This document shows positions 34,852 through 44,548 of a stretch of 64,000 bases of DNA, piece by piece. A program made the position numbers and the translations under genes. Every line of letters begins with the position of its first letter. Position 1 is the first letter of the stretch. The stretch lies in NCBI RefSeq assembly GCF_030348765.1, contig NZ_JAUCEU010000007.1:1296501-1360500 (forward strand). The letters run 5' to 3'. The stretch is from Neobacillus sp. CF12 (GTDB lineage: Bacteria; Bacillota; Bacilli; Bacillales; Cytobacillaceae). The notes beneath the pieces were generated by a model. It saw only the letters and a program-made list of their open reading frames with translations. It did not search any database and was not told where the DNA came from.

Positions 34852-35736
34852 ATGTATATGTTATCAATATTCACAATAGTGATCATGAGTTTACTGACAG
34901 GGTCTTCTATTTTCCTTTTACATCGTAACAAACATAAGCTAGCTGACGTATCTGGAATCGTTATCGTAATGGTTTTAACCATGATGAGTGGACTATTAGC
35001 TGGTTATATTAGCGGGATTCTCTCAGGAGAATTATTTTTCCCTGTTGGATTGGGTACGTTAATAGGCTTTATCCTCGGTTTTATCGCTGGTCAGCCGATA
35101 GGAATCCTTGCTATCTTAATGGGGTCAGCAACTGGGGTCGTAAGTGGAATTATGGGTGCTCTTTTGGGAGCAATTCTTCAGTTCGATAACCCAACCATCA
35201 TATTAGGAATTCTCCTAGGAGTGTATGTGATTATTATTGGTTTAGTCCTTTTATTTATTATCGTAGACACAAATGGAAAACTTGCACTTGATACACAAGG
35301 AATTTCTCCATTTAATATCCTATCCGCCGGATTAGTACTTATTGCGTTATTCTTATTTTTATACAGCAGTGATCTTGTTAAAATTCCTGGTGAGAGCAAA
35401 TCAGCCCAAACACAAGAGACGAATACAAATCCCCCTCCAAAACAAACAGAATTAGATATTACCAAGGAAACCAATCCTAAAATTGAAATGATGATTACAC
35501 CAACTGGCTATTCTCCAAACGTTATTAAAGTAAAAAAAGGAGTGACAGTGGAATTAAATATTACAAATCCTGGTGATAATAGCTGTTTCTCAACTTTTAT
35601 GATGCCAGATTTTGATTTAAATAATGTGAATCTAAAGGCTGGTACAACCAAGTTATCTTTTACACCTGACAAAGAAGGAGAATACACCTTTAGCTGTGGA
35701 ATGAATATGTTTAAAGGAACCGTTATTGTAGAATAA
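34852..35736 (+). CDS. Polytopic membrane protein with C-terminal cupredoxin domain
   Basis: 294 residues. The first 180 hold five or six Gly/Ile-rich membrane helices. After a Thr/Gln/Pro linker (about 180-205) comes a plastocyanin-like domain of about 85 residues. Likely type 1 copper ligands are Cys in NSCFSTF or in YTFSCGMNMFKG plus the nearby Met; the usual histidines are not evident. It may bind copper outside the membrane, but electron transfer or copper storage is inference. Confidence 0.7.
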   Translation: MYMLSIFTIVIMSLLTGSSIFLLHRNKHKLADVSGIVIVMVLTMMSGLLAGYISGILSGELFFPVGLGTLIGFILGFIAGQPIGILAILMGSATGVVSGIMGALLGAILQFDNPTIILGILLGVYVIIIGLVLLFIIVDTNGKLALDTQGISPFNILSAGLVLIALFLFLYSSDLVKIPGESKSAQTQETNTNPPPKQTELDITKETNPKIEMMITPTGYSPNVIKVKKGVTVELNITNPGDNSCFSTFMMPDFDLNNVNLKAGTTKLSFTPDKEGEYTFSCGMNMFKGTVIVE

Positions 35737-35745
35737 CCTGATAAG

Positions 35746-35784
35746 AAAGAGCTCGCTGAAACTATCAGCGAGCTCTTTTTTTTA
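35746..35784. terminator. Bidirectional terminator before the MMPL gene
   Basis: AAAGAGCTCGCTGA pairs with TCAGCGAGCTCTTT, followed by T residues. It is shared by the convergent genes. Confidence 0.9.
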
Positions 35785-38700
35785 CATATGACTTGAATGT
35801 TGATCTACTACATGATCGTTATTTTTTATAAATGGCCACCAGTTTGCTTCCCCGAATGTTTTTACCATAACTGGAACAAACAATGGTAAAATCACCAGTG
35901 CATAGAGTGAAAGACCAATTAAGAGGATAGCCGCAATCTGGAGCAAGGATAAAACACCGGCCGGCATCATCGCTGCAAAGGTACCACCTAAAATGATCGC
36001 TGCAGAGATAATAACTGTTCCCATCTTTTTCATAGCGATAAGGATCGCCTGCTCTACTGGCATATGTTTAAATTCGTTAAAACGGTCCATTAAGAAAATA
36101 CTATAGTCAATGCCGAGCGCGATTAAGATAACAAAGGCGAAAAATGGAACTGCCCAGCTAATACCTGAATAACCTAACCAATTGACGAAGATGACCTCTG
36201 CTAGTGCCATAGAAGTATAGTAGGTTAGTATTAATGATCCGATTAAATATAGCGGCATAATGATGGAACGGAATAGAATGATTAGTATAAACGTAATCCC
36301 TATTAGCATGAGCACCACTGTTCGTGAGTAATCCGCCTGAGAAATTTCATCAAGATCATGGTGCATGCTTGATACTCCACCCACTGCTACTTCCGCATTT
36401 TCAAGTTTTGTATCCTTTACCACCCGCTCTACTGTTTCCTTGATTTCCGGAACTGTATTTAGGGCTTCATTCGAGTACGGATTCTTGCTAAATACTACAT
36501 CAATCGTCATGACTTTATGATCTTTTGACATGTAAGTATCGAGTACTTGTTCAAAGTCTTTGCTGTTTAGGACCTCTTGTGGAATATAAAAACCATTTTT
36601 CTCTTGGTTACCTACTCCTGCAAGGTACTCTTCTGCAGACTCTAAACCGTCAGAAACTTGATTTAATCCATCCGCACTTTGCGTCAACCCATCAGTCAGC
36701 ACTGTGATTTGTCCGCCTAAGTCTTTAAAACCTGTCATTAGCTGCTGCTGACCGTTATTTACTCCGTTTAGACCATTTGCAAATTGAGGAAGTCCATTAA
36801 CGATTTGCCCTTGACCATTCCCCATTGTATAAAGGCCAGTTTCAATCTCTGAGAGTCCTTTAATAAGGTCCTCCATCCCTTTAACGAGTGCTTCCTGACC
36901 CGCGATAGCTTCTGAGAATTTACCATTAGCAAGACTAATTCCTTGTGCAGCACCCTTTAAACCAGCATTTAACTGATTCAAGGTTCCCGCTAATTCTGCT
37001 GTTGCTAACTGAGAATCACTAATGACTTTTTTAATAGCTATATAGTTATCATTTTGTCCAATTCCACTATATTCACTTTCTAGATTGGTATAATAATCAC
37101 TTGTTGCCCCTAAGGTAGCATGCAACTCACTAATCCCTATTGCTACTTGTTCGTAGTTTCCAGCAAGATCCGCAAGCCCACTCTCTGCTTGTTTGTAACC
37201 TTCAAGTAATTGTTTACTGCCTGCCAACACCTTGGAGGACTCAGATTTAACTACTGTTAAGCCTTCTTTTACTTGAGTAGTACCTGTAGCACCTTGTTTT
37301 AATCCATCTTCAATTTTTGCAAGATTTTCTTGTATCGTACCCATATTGGACTGTAACTGGTTAGTACCAGTAATTAACTGGCCAATCCCATCCACTGCTT
37401 CTTCCATTTTAGGTTGGTTGGCAGCAAGTTGTTCTCCAGCTTCTGAAAGACCACTGCTAATCTTCTGAATTCCTTCATTTCCTTGACCAAGTCCGTCACC
37501 TAGTGTTTTAACTTGTTCAGAAATATATAACTCATCAATTGTTTCACCAGTTGGACGTGTCACAGAACGTACCGAATCTACATCATTGATTTTATTAAGT
37601 TCTTGACTTATTTTTTCAGTGATCGCAATATATTCTGAAGTATTCATTTCATCATCATTTTTAATGACAATTTGAGTGGGCATGGATTCACCAGGACCAA
37701 ATCCATCAGAAATGATATTAAATCCTTTAATAGAATTAAATTCATCACCAATCTCTTCAAGAGAGTTAAACGACAAATCTCCATCGTAGGTAAATAAAGC
37801 CGGCACTGATATGGCTGCCACAATGAGTAAGGCAATTAACGGACGTGCTAAAGCAAAAGTACCAACATATCCCCAAAACTTGCTTTCCCCGTGTTCAAGC
37901 TTACCCTTAGATGGCCAGAATAGTTTCTTCCCCAACACAGCCATAAAGAATGGAACAACCGTAAATAGTGCCAGTAACAATAACGCTACACCAATTGCAA
38001 CTGCAGCTGCTGACTGATATAGCACAAAGGTTGAAAATCCTATCGATGCAAATCCAATCATTACTGCTAATCCACTAAAGAAAACCGTTTTTCCGGCATT
38101 GCGATAGGTTATAACTATTGCTTCTACTACACTATCATTCTTTGACATTTCCTCTTTAAAACGACTTAGCAGCAAAATACAATAATCTGTACCAATACCA
38201 AACAATACGGCCACTAAGAAAATTTGCGTAAATGTTGATAATGGGAAATTCACTTTATCTACTAAAATAGCAACAATCGATTGGGCAGCCAAATAGCTGA
38301 AGCCTACTGTTACTAGTGGAATAATTGGTGCAATAGCTGATCTAAACACCAGTAATAGGACGATTAATATAAACACAACCGTAATACCTTCTGTTTTCTT
38401 CAGACCTTCTTGGGAGTTTGTTACAAGGTCCTCAGCAATTAACCAGTTTCCGGTATAATAGTGATCTAACTCTACATTTTCTAGTGCTTCATATAAATCC
38501 TTCGAAATATCTTTCCCTTCACGATCATTTGCGATTACATTTACCGAAACAAGAATGGTTTTACCATCTTCGGATAAAAGCTGTTCCTTTAATTCTTCTT
38601 GATTAAAATGAGTTAGAATCGAGGTGATCCCAAGTTCTTCCTTATTTTTCTCAAGTTGGTTAACCGCTTTTTCTGCTTCAGCAAAGTCTTCTTGCGTCAG

Positions 38701-38934
38701 CTTTTTATCACTATGAAATACCAACGCTGTTTGTAACTCATTCCCGCTATTTTCACTTGACTGGACATCTTTAAGAATTTCCTCTGCAAGCGTAGATGAG
38801 TACCCCTCTGGTACGTTAATCTGTCCCTTCTCACGAACAAGGTTTTCCATATTTGGTGCAGCCATAAAAAGTACAGCAATCAAAGCTACCCAAGCAATTA
38901 GGACTAACCATTTTCCTTTAATCATTGCTCTCAC
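35782..38934 (-). CDS. MMPL-family (RND) exporter with XLXXG-repeat loop (YdgH-like)
   Basis: 1050-residue membrane exporter of the MMPL branch of RND transporters. Two MMPL halves, each with about six helices, contain the acidic relay motifs GIGTDYCILLLSRFKEE and ALGIDYSIFLMDRFNE. Between them, outside the membrane, is a long region (residues about 480-770) of repeated GL/GI-x-x-L segments, as in YhgE/Pip proteins. It is longer than B. subtilis YdgH (about 885). Its MarR regulator lies 3 bp upstream in the same operon, the ydgG-ydgH arrangement. Confidence 0.9.
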   Translation of the reverse strand: MRAMIKGKWLVLIAWVALIAVLFMAAPNMENLVREKGQINVPEGYSSTLAEEILKDVQSSENSGNELQTALVFHSDKKLTQEDFAEAEKAVNQLEKNKEELGITSILTHFNQEELKEQLLSEDGKTILVSVNVIANDREGKDISKDLYEALENVELDHYYTGNWLIAEDLVTNSQEGLKKTEGITVVFILIVLLLVFRSAIAPIIPLVTVGFSYLAAQSIVAILVDKVNFPLSTFTQIFLVAVLFGIGTDYCILLLSRFKEEMSKNDSVVEAIVITYRNAGKTVFFSGLAVMIGFASIGFSTFVLYQSAAAVAIGVALLLLALFTVVPFFMAVLGKKLFWPSKGKLEHGESKFWGYVGTFALARPLIALLIVAAISVPALFTYDGDLSFNSLEEIGDEFNSIKGFNIISDGFGPGESMPTQIVIKNDDEMNTSEYIAITEKISQELNKINDVDSVRSVTRPTGETIDELYISEQVKTLGDGLGQGNEGIQKISSGLSEAGEQLAANQPKMEEAVDGIGQLITGTNQLQSNMGTIQENLAKIEDGLKQGATGTTQVKEGLTVVKSESSKVLAGSKQLLEGYKQAESGLADLAGNYEQVAIGISELHATLGATSDYYTNLESEYSGIGQNDNYIAIKKVISDSQLATAELAGTLNQLNAGLKGAAQGISLANGKFSEAIAGQEALVKGMEDLIKGLSEIETGLYTMGNGQGQIVNGLPQFANGLNGVNNGQQQLMTGFKDLGGQITVLTDGLTQSADGLNQVSDGLESAEEYLAGVGNQEKNGFYIPQEVLNSKDFEQVLDTYMSKDHKVMTIDVVFSKNPYSNEALNTVPEIKETVERVVKDTKLENAEVAVGGVSSMHHDLDEISQADYSRTVVLMLIGITFILIILFRSIIMPLYLIGSLILTYYTSMALAEVIFVNWLGYSGISWAVPFFAFVILIALGIDYSIFLMDRFNEFKHMPVEQAILIAMKKMGTVIISAAIILGGTFAAMMPAGVLSLLQIAAILLIGLSLYALVILPLFVPVMVKTFGEANWWPFIKNNDHVVDQHSSHM

Positions 38935-38937
38935 GTG

Positions 38938-39399
38938 TTATTCCCCCACTTCTTCCTTTTTCATGTTGGTTAATATCAGGGCTAATTTTTCATAGGTATT
39001 AATAAAATTTGTAATTTCTGTTTCATCAAATTGAGTGATAAAAGACTCTACTAAAAGATGTACTTTTTCCTGAGTTTTAAGGTGCAATTCCTTCCCTTTT
39101 TCACTTAAGGTTAAATAAACAACTCTTCTGTCGTTTTCATCACGGGTTCTATCAATTAGACCTCTGTCTGCTAACCGGTTGATAATCGCTGTTATTGCAC
39201 TTTTATTAACATCAAAGGCTTCTGCCAATTCCGATGAGGTGCACTCATGGGAACGCTGAATGTAACTTAAAATATAGTGCTGGTCAGTGGTTAAATCCTC
39301 TCCGATCTGACACTTAAGTAGAGACTCTGCTTTTTTATTGACATCAAAAGAAACGGACATATATCGGTCGATTAGTTCCTGAATGGTCTTTTTATCCAT
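38938..39399 (-). CDS. MarR-family repressor (YdgG-like)
   Basis: Winged-helix dimeric regulator of about 153-157 residues. DNA-recognition region: TSSELAEAFDVNKSAITAIINRL, followed by the wing DENDRRVVYLTLSEKG. Either the ATG at 39411 or that at 39399 (MDKKTIQ) could start it; the shorter form is chosen because the ribosome binding site GAGGTGA lies close upstream, but this is not decisive. First gene of the operon with the MMPL exporter; it probably represses its own operon through the repeats upstream. Confidence 0.88.
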   Translation of the reverse strand: MDKKTIQELIDRYMSVSFDVNKKAESLLKCQIGEDLTTDQHYILSYIQRSHECTSSELAEAFDVNKSAITAIINRLADRGLIDRTRDENDRRVVYLTLSEKGKELHLKTQEKVHLLVESFITQFDETEITNFINTYEKLALILTNMKKEEVGE

Positions 39400-39426
39400 T
39401 GTCCATTTCACCTCACTTTATAAAAT

Positions 39427-39463
39427 TAGTTAAACTGTTAAACTATTCATCTGTTTAACTATA
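39427..39463. promoter_or_regulatory. Candidate MarR operator
   Basis: Repeated GTTAAACT motifs: two direct copies and one inverted copy (AGTTAAAC and GTTTAACT). They lie immediately upstream of the marR-type gene. Confidence 0.5.
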
Positions 39464-39485
39464 TGACATGTCATAAAAGCTGTCA

Positions 39486-39517
39486 ATAAAAAAAAGGTCA
39501 GCTAATTGCCAACCTTT
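39486..39517 (-). terminator. Terminator of clpP
   Basis: On the minus strand AAAGGTTGGC pairs with GCTGACCTTT and is followed by a long T run. Confidence 0.8.
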
Positions 39518-39545
39518 CTTCATATTTTGCATTATTTTTTTTAGT

Positions 39546-40130
39546 TTATTCTTTGGGATATAGAATCTCATCGATAATTCCATATTCCTTGGCTTCTTCG
39601 GCACTCATAAAGTAGTCTCGATCAGTATCTTTTGCTACTTTTTCAACGGTTTGGCCCGTTCTATCGGCTATAATCTGATTAATATGTTCACGGAGCTTTA
39701 AGATACGTCTTGCAGAGATTTCTATTTCTGTCGCCTGCCCCCTAACGCCTCCAAGTGGCTGATGAATCATAATTTCACTATTTGGCAAAGCATACCGTTT
39801 CCCTTTTGTACCTGCAAGCAATAGCATAGCGCCAAATGATGCTGCCATCCCTGTACAAATCGTCCGAACATCCGGGGTAATGTATTGCATGGTATCGTAG
39901 ATAGCAAATCCCGCTGAAGTAGAACCACCTGGACTATTGATATAAAGGGATATTTCTTTATCGGGAGCATCGGCTGCTAAAAATAATAATTGAGCAACCA
40001 CGCTGTTCGCCACATGGTCATTAATTTCATCACCAATGATAATGATTCGATCCTTTAAAAGACGAGAATAAATATCATAAGATCGTTCACCGCGATTAGA
40101 TTGTTCAATTACATATGGTATTGTACTCAT
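39546..40130 (-). CDS. clpP: ClpP-family serine protease, probable second paralogue
   Basis: Proteolytic subunit of Clp proteases, 194 residues. The catalytic triad is intact: S98 (GMAASFGA), H123 (MIHQPLGG) and D172 (DTDRDYF). [12 protein letters not shown] and AGTKGKRYA differ from the very conserved housekeeping ClpP, so it is likely a secondary copy. It lies 30 bp after a sigma-factor gene on the same strand, an unusual pairing that suggests a regulated role. Confidence 0.9.
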   Translation of the reverse strand: MSTIPYVIEQSNRGERSYDIYSRLLKDRIIIIGDEINDHVANSVVAQLLFLAADAPDKEISLYINSPGGSTSAGFAIYDTMQYITPDVRTICTGMAASFGAMLLLAGTKGKRYALPNSEIMIHQPLGGVRGQATEIEISARRILKLREHINQIIADRTGQTVEKVAKDTDRDYFMSAEEAKEYGIIDEILYPKE

Positions 40131-40160
40131 TTCGTATCCTCCTTAAAAGCGAATAATAGG

Positions 40161-40853
40161 CTATGCAGCCATACAGAGAGTGCTTAAAGGAGTTGAAACG
40201 TTGAATGGGACCGTTTTTCTAGTAACAGCTGAAGGTGTTTCCGTAGTATCAATAATCGACGGAATGGCTTCAATCAATTGCGACGGGTCCTGGTTAATTA
40301 GGGAATCATGAAACAGGCTCCAAAGCTGTTCTCGTTCCTCTTCTTGCCAATAGGATTCAAGAGAAATAGGTTCACTTTGATTTTCGATACGTTTTTTTGC
40401 CCTGTTTATACTAGATTTTACAGCCATTTCTGTTGTGTTTAATATCTCAGCAATTTCCTTCGATTGATATTGAAAGGCCTCTTTTAAGATAAAAATGATC
40501 GCTTGCCGTGGAGTAAAGTGATCCATTAATAAATCCACAGAACCAATGGTATCTGCCATTGGTAAATTGGCATGCTCACGAATCTGACCATTACTTAATT
40601 CTTCCTTTTTCCTTTTACGAAGAGTATCTATCCATTGATTGCGGGCTATTTTATTTAATAAAGCTGTGGTAATTTTCTCTTGGCTGTAAAAGTCAATAGC
40701 TTTTAAAATGGCCTCTTGTGCAAGGTCATCACCATCCCATTTACTCTGGGATAGAAAGTGACAGTATTTTTGTACCTTGGGATAAACTTCTCTCCACAAG
40801 ACTTCCTCGTGCTGTACAGTTTCCATGGTGTACAGTCTAAGTTTGTTAGACAT
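40161..40853 (-). CDS. ECF-like sigma-70 factor with C-terminal extension
   Basis: RNA polymerase sigma factor of about 230 residues. Region 2 is seen in WDGDDLAQEAILKAIDFY and region 4 in TPRQAIIFILKEAFQ with EIAEILNTTEMAVKSSINRA. A tail of about 65 residues after region 4 (from SYWQEEEREQL) is not found in simple ECF factors. No anti-sigma gene is adjacent; clpP follows in the same operon. The GTG at 40862 overlaps the ribosome binding site, so ATG 40853 is preferred. Confidence 0.8.
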   Translation of the reverse strand: MSNKLRLYTMETVQHEEVLWREVYPKVQKYCHFLSQSKWDGDDLAQEAILKAIDFYSQEKITTALLNKIARNQWIDTLRKRKKEELSNGQIREHANLPMADTIGSVDLLMDHFTPRQAIIFILKEAFQYQSKEIAEILNTTEMAVKSSINRAKKRIENQSEPISLESYWQEEEREQLWSLFHDSLINQDPSQLIEAIPSIIDTTETPSAVTRKTVPFNVSTPLSTLCMAA

Positions 40854-41080
40854 TATTTTCACTCCCTTAACACTCTCTACACTATAAACGTTTTATATGA
40901 TTAAAAAGATACGGGTAGAAAATCTTTTCTTATTTTCTACTATATACAATTTTGAAACTTTTTCGCCATATTAGCGTAAATGTAACAGTAAGAAAAATTT
41001 ATAGGTTAATCATTTCTTTCTTCTACATCGCTTAGATTATAATAAGATGAGAATAGTACTTTTGATTAGGAGTGAAATAC

Positions 41081-42547
41081 GTGGGAGTTACACTTAGTAA
41101 AGGACAAAAAGTTGATTTAACAAAGTCACATCCTGGTCTACAAAATGTTGTAGTTGGTTTAGGATGGGATATTGCACATAATGGTTCTAACTTTGATCTA
41201 GATGCCTCCACCTTTTTATTAGGACAAACTGGAAAGGTTCAAAGTGATCAGGATTTTATTTTTTATAATAATCCAACCGGCGGCAATGGCTCCATTAATT
41301 ACAGTGGGGATAACCGAAATGGTGCAGGAGAACGAGATGACGAACAAATTCGGATCGATTTACAAAGAGTTCCCAGCCACATCCATCGAATTGCATTCAC
41401 GATTACCATACATGATGCTCAAGTGAAGCAGCAAAATTTTGGACAAATCTCTAATTCATACGTGCGTATCTTCAATGAACATACAAACGAAGAACTACTT
41501 CGTTTTAACCTTGGAAGAGATTTTACTGTCGAAACAGCCATTGTTGCAGCAGAACTTTACCGACATAATGGAGAATGGAAATTCAATGCGATTGCCAGCG
41601 GATTTCAAGGTGGACTGGCCGCGTTATGCCGCAATTTCGGGGTAAGTGTGGATGAACCGGCTCCAACACCTACACCACCCGTTCAACAAAATTTATTTAA
41701 CAACAATCAAAACCAATTTACGACCAATCAAAATCAATTTAACAATCATAACCAATATCAAAACCAAAATACATTTAATCAAAATCAAAATAGCTCTAAT
41801 CCATATCAGCAAAATCACCAACAGCGCATTCATTTACAGCCTGAATCTTCCTATTCGCAGCCGGCTTTTGGATATCCAACCCAAACCTCAGGACATAACC
41901 CCCATCGTACATATGGAGATGATATTCATTGTCCGCGCTGTAATTCTTCAAATATCCGTACAGGACAAAAGGGATTTGGTTTGGGTAAAGCAGCGATTGG
42001 AGGCTTAATTTTAGGACCTGTTGGTTTGCTTGGTGGTTTTATTGGAAAAAACCAATTAAAGTTTACTTGTAACAGCTGTGGTAACAATTGGTCTCCAAAT
42101 CAAACGGATTATACCGAATGGGCAAATCAATCAAAAAGAAAAGCTCAGGAATTGTTTAATCGATACAAGAGTCAGGATGTATTAGAAGCAGTAGTAGCAG
42201 CGTGTGCCTTGGTTTCCATGGCTGACGGTTATTTGGATGCAACGGAACGACAAAAAATGATTGAATTTGTGAATTCTAGTGAAGAGTTACGCGTATTTGA
42301 TAGCAATAAAGTTATTCAGCGATTTAATTACTTTGTTTCACGTATTGAAGCAGACAGGATGATTGGCAGAGCTGAAGCTTTCCGTGCACTTGGGAAAATA
42401 AGATCCAAACCAGAAATTGCCCGTTTAGTTGCTCGATACTGTATTGCTATTGGGTATGCTGACGGCAATTTTGACCACAATGAAATGCAAATGGTAAGTG
42501 ATATATGCCGTGAACTCGGTTTAAATCCTGGAGAATTCCTTTCATAA
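41081..42547 (+). CDS. TerD-zinc ribbon-TerB fusion protein with N/Q-rich linker
   Basis: 488-residue cytosolic stress protein. Residues 1-190 are a TerD domain (GVTLSKGQKVDLTK, then GLGWDI and DLDASTFLL, the calcium-binding type). A low-complexity linker of Asn, Gln and Phe follows (about 205-255), then a zinc ribbon (CPRCNSSN and CNSCGNNW) split by a Gly-rich hydrophobic hairpin, and a TerB domain (about 350-488; ADGYLDATER and ADGNFDHNE). GTG at 41081 is the start: AGGAG is 8 nt away and TerD proteins begin MGVxLSKG. Monocistronic. Confidence 0.9.
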   Translation: MGVTLSKGQKVDLTKSHPGLQNVVVGLGWDIAHNGSNFDLDASTFLLGQTGKVQSDQDFIFYNNPTGGNGSINYSGDNRNGAGERDDEQIRIDLQRVPSHIHRIAFTITIHDAQVKQQNFGQISNSYVRIFNEHTNEELLRFNLGRDFTVETAIVAAELYRHNGEWKFNAIASGFQGGLAALCRNFGVSVDEPAPTPTPPVQQNLFNNNQNQFTTNQNQFNNHNQYQNQNTFNQNQNSSNPYQQNHQQRIHLQPESSYSQPAFGYPTQTSGHNPHRTYGDDIHCPRCNSSNIRTGQKGFGLGKAAIGGLILGPVGLLGGFIGKNQLKFTCNSCGNNWSPNQTDYTEWANQSKRKAQELFNRYKSQDVLEAVVAACALVSMADGYLDATERQKMIEFVNSSEELRVFDSNKVIQRFNYFVSRIEADRMIGRAEAFRALGKIRSKPEIARLVARYCIAIGYADGNFDHNEMQMVSDICRELGLNPGEFLS

Positions 42548-42550
42548 CAT

Positions 42551-42584
42551 AAAAACCTCAATCCCGTTTGGGTTGAGGTTTTTT
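42551..42584. terminator. Bidirectional terminator between terD-terB and selB
   Basis: AACCTCAA and TTGAGGTT form a stem with additional CCC/GGG pairing, flanked by A and T runs. Confidence 0.85.
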
Positions 42585-42589
42585 CATGA

Positions 42590-44476
42590 TTATTTTTGCC
42601 AAACTCGTTTATTTTCTACTCGTTTGGTCAAGCCTTTTGAATCTAATCTTTCTAAGAATGGAATCATATATTTTCGTGAAAGGTCTAGGATTTCTTTCGC
42701 ATCGCCCACTTCAAACTCTTTTCCAGTGCCACTTCGAAGTTTTTCGACTGCTTCTTTGAAGACCTCCCCGTGGTAAGCAAATTGTTCATCCAAATGGACA
42801 ATGAATTCCTGGTCTTCCAGAAAACGTCTTAAATCAGCTTCTAAATGGTTTGGGATACCCGAATCGGAAAAATAGTCTTTATAATAACGTACCTTCAGTC
42901 CATCCTTCTTTAACTCACCTAGCATGTTTTCTGTCCGCTTTTGCCAGCTTTTCGACACATTCGGCATAAAGTTAGCCAATGCAACAAACTGTTCTTTTCG
43001 CTTAAATACACCATTAGATATCCCGTTTTCGACAACGAAATCGAGCAGTGCTTTTGGAAATCTTTTTTGCATCGATTGCAGAAGTTCTGCTTTATTTAGA
43101 CCAGATTTCATTGAATGTGTTTGATGGAATTCCTGCAGGCGGTCATAGATGTCTTCTTCAATAGAGTTTATTAACATTTTGAGGGAATACTCTTTATTAT
43201 TGTATAGGACAAAATCATCATCATCATTTAAAAAAGCATTCAAGGTTTCTTCATCAAGAGCGGTGCGTTTGATTAACTCACCTAAAGTTAAGCTTTTAGC
43301 TTCAAAAATAGCCGCAATAATCCGTTCCTTAGGTGATCCAACTTTTTTCTTTTCCAGTTCCTCAATGGTTTGATTTCCAAATCGATATTTATTACCTCTT
43401 GGATCTATAACCCAGCCGCCGCCAATTGTCTCTTGCGGGCTTGGGCGACGTAAAATAAAGCGGTCGCCACGTTTAGTAAGAATTTCTTCCTCCAAACGAA
43501 GTTGACATAATATCTCACCGTTTTCTTCTTTAATCTCGTTCCGGTCAAAAAAGACAATTCGTCCCATAACTTCTGTAGTTCCGATATGGAGTTTAATCGG
43601 CATCCGTTGTTTCACCATATGTTCAAGATCCTCAACCACTCTTATCGCTACATCTACCGTTTTCGTAACAATAAAATGCTCTGACGAAACCAAAACATCT
43701 CCGCGTTCTAAGTCTTCTTTTGATACCCCTGAAAGATTGATAGCGGTACGCTGGCCCGCATATGCTTTTTGTGCTTGCTTATGATGAACCTGAATTTGTC
43801 TTGCTTTCACTTCGAGTCCCTGCGGCATGATCATAAGAGTTTGTCCCTCTTCCACAGTTCCTTCGTAAACCGTTCCACGAACTACTGTCCCCTGCCCTTT
43901 TACCGTGAACACCTGGTCAATCGGCAGACGAAAAGCACCCTTTGTATCTCTCATTTCTTGCTCTTTTAGCGTTCGTATTATTAAATCTTTCAATTCCTCT
44001 ATACCCTTTTTCGATAGGCTGTCTACTAGCACAAACGGAGCATCCTCAAAAACGCTGCCTGTTAGTTCTCTTAAGATATCATCCTTAACTAATTCAATAA
44101 ATTCTTCATCGACGCGGTCAATCTTCGTAATTGCCACAAGTCCGTATTTCACTCCTAAGAATTTTAGGATATCCAGATGTTCTCTCGTTTGCGGCATAAC
44201 GCCTTCGTCTGCTGCAACAACCAATACAACAAGGTCGATACCTGCTACTCCAGCGATCATCTGGCGAATAAAACGCTCATGTCCTGGTACGTCAATAACC
44301 GAGATTTGAATTTCCTGATCCTCATATAAAGGAGCAAATCCGAGTTCAATCGAGATTTGTCGTTCTTTTTCTTCTTTTAATCTGTCAGTATCTACATTGG
44401 TCAATGCTTTTGTCAAAGAGGTTTTACCATGATCTATATGTCCAGCCATGCCAATTGTAAAATATCGTTTTTCCAA
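42590..44476 (-). CDS. selB: Selenocysteine-specific elongation factor
   Basis: GTPase that brings selenocysteinyl-tRNA to the ribosome at UGA codons with a SECIS hairpin. G1 motif AGHIDHGKTSL near residue 11, switch II DVPGHE, G4 TKID. The EF-Tu-like domains II and III are followed by C-terminal winged-helix domains that bind SECIS RNA (residues about 380-628). Length is normal. GTG 44485 and TTG 44476 both fit AGGTGG; TTG gives the usual MEKRYFTIGMAGH start. No selA, selD or selenocysteine tRNA was found in the window. Confidence 0.92.
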   Translation of the reverse strand: MEKRYFTIGMAGHIDHGKTSLTKALTNVDTDRLKEEKERQISIELGFAPLYEDQEIQISVIDVPGHERFIRQMIAGVAGIDLVVLVVAADEGVMPQTREHLDILKFLGVKYGLVAITKIDRVDEEFIELVKDDILRELTGSVFEDAPFVLVDSLSKKGIEELKDLIIRTLKEQEMRDTKGAFRLPIDQVFTVKGQGTVVRGTVYEGTVEEGQTLMIMPQGLEVKARQIQVHHKQAQKAYAGQRTAINLSGVSKEDLERGDVLVSSEHFIVTKTVDVAIRVVEDLEHMVKQRMPIKLHIGTTEVMGRIVFFDRNEIKEENGEILCQLRLEEEILTKRGDRFILRRPSPQETIGGGWVIDPRGNKYRFGNQTIEELEKKKVGSPKERIIAAIFEAKSLTLGELIKRTALDEETLNAFLNDDDDFVLYNNKEYSLKMLINSIEEDIYDRLQEFHQTHSMKSGLNKAELLQSMQKRFPKALLDFVVENGISNGVFKRKEQFVALANFMPNVSKSWQKRTENMLGELKKDGLKVRYYKDYFSDSGIPNHLEADLRRFLEDQEFIVHLDEQFAYHGEVFKEAVEKLRSGTGKEFEVGDAKEILDLSRKYMIPFLERLDSKGLTKRVENKRVWQK

Positions 44477-44548
44477 AGTTGCCACCTGCTTTTTTAGGTC
44501 TTCCTCTTTACTTTATCTTTAAAGAACATATAGTTCAAGAGAACATTT

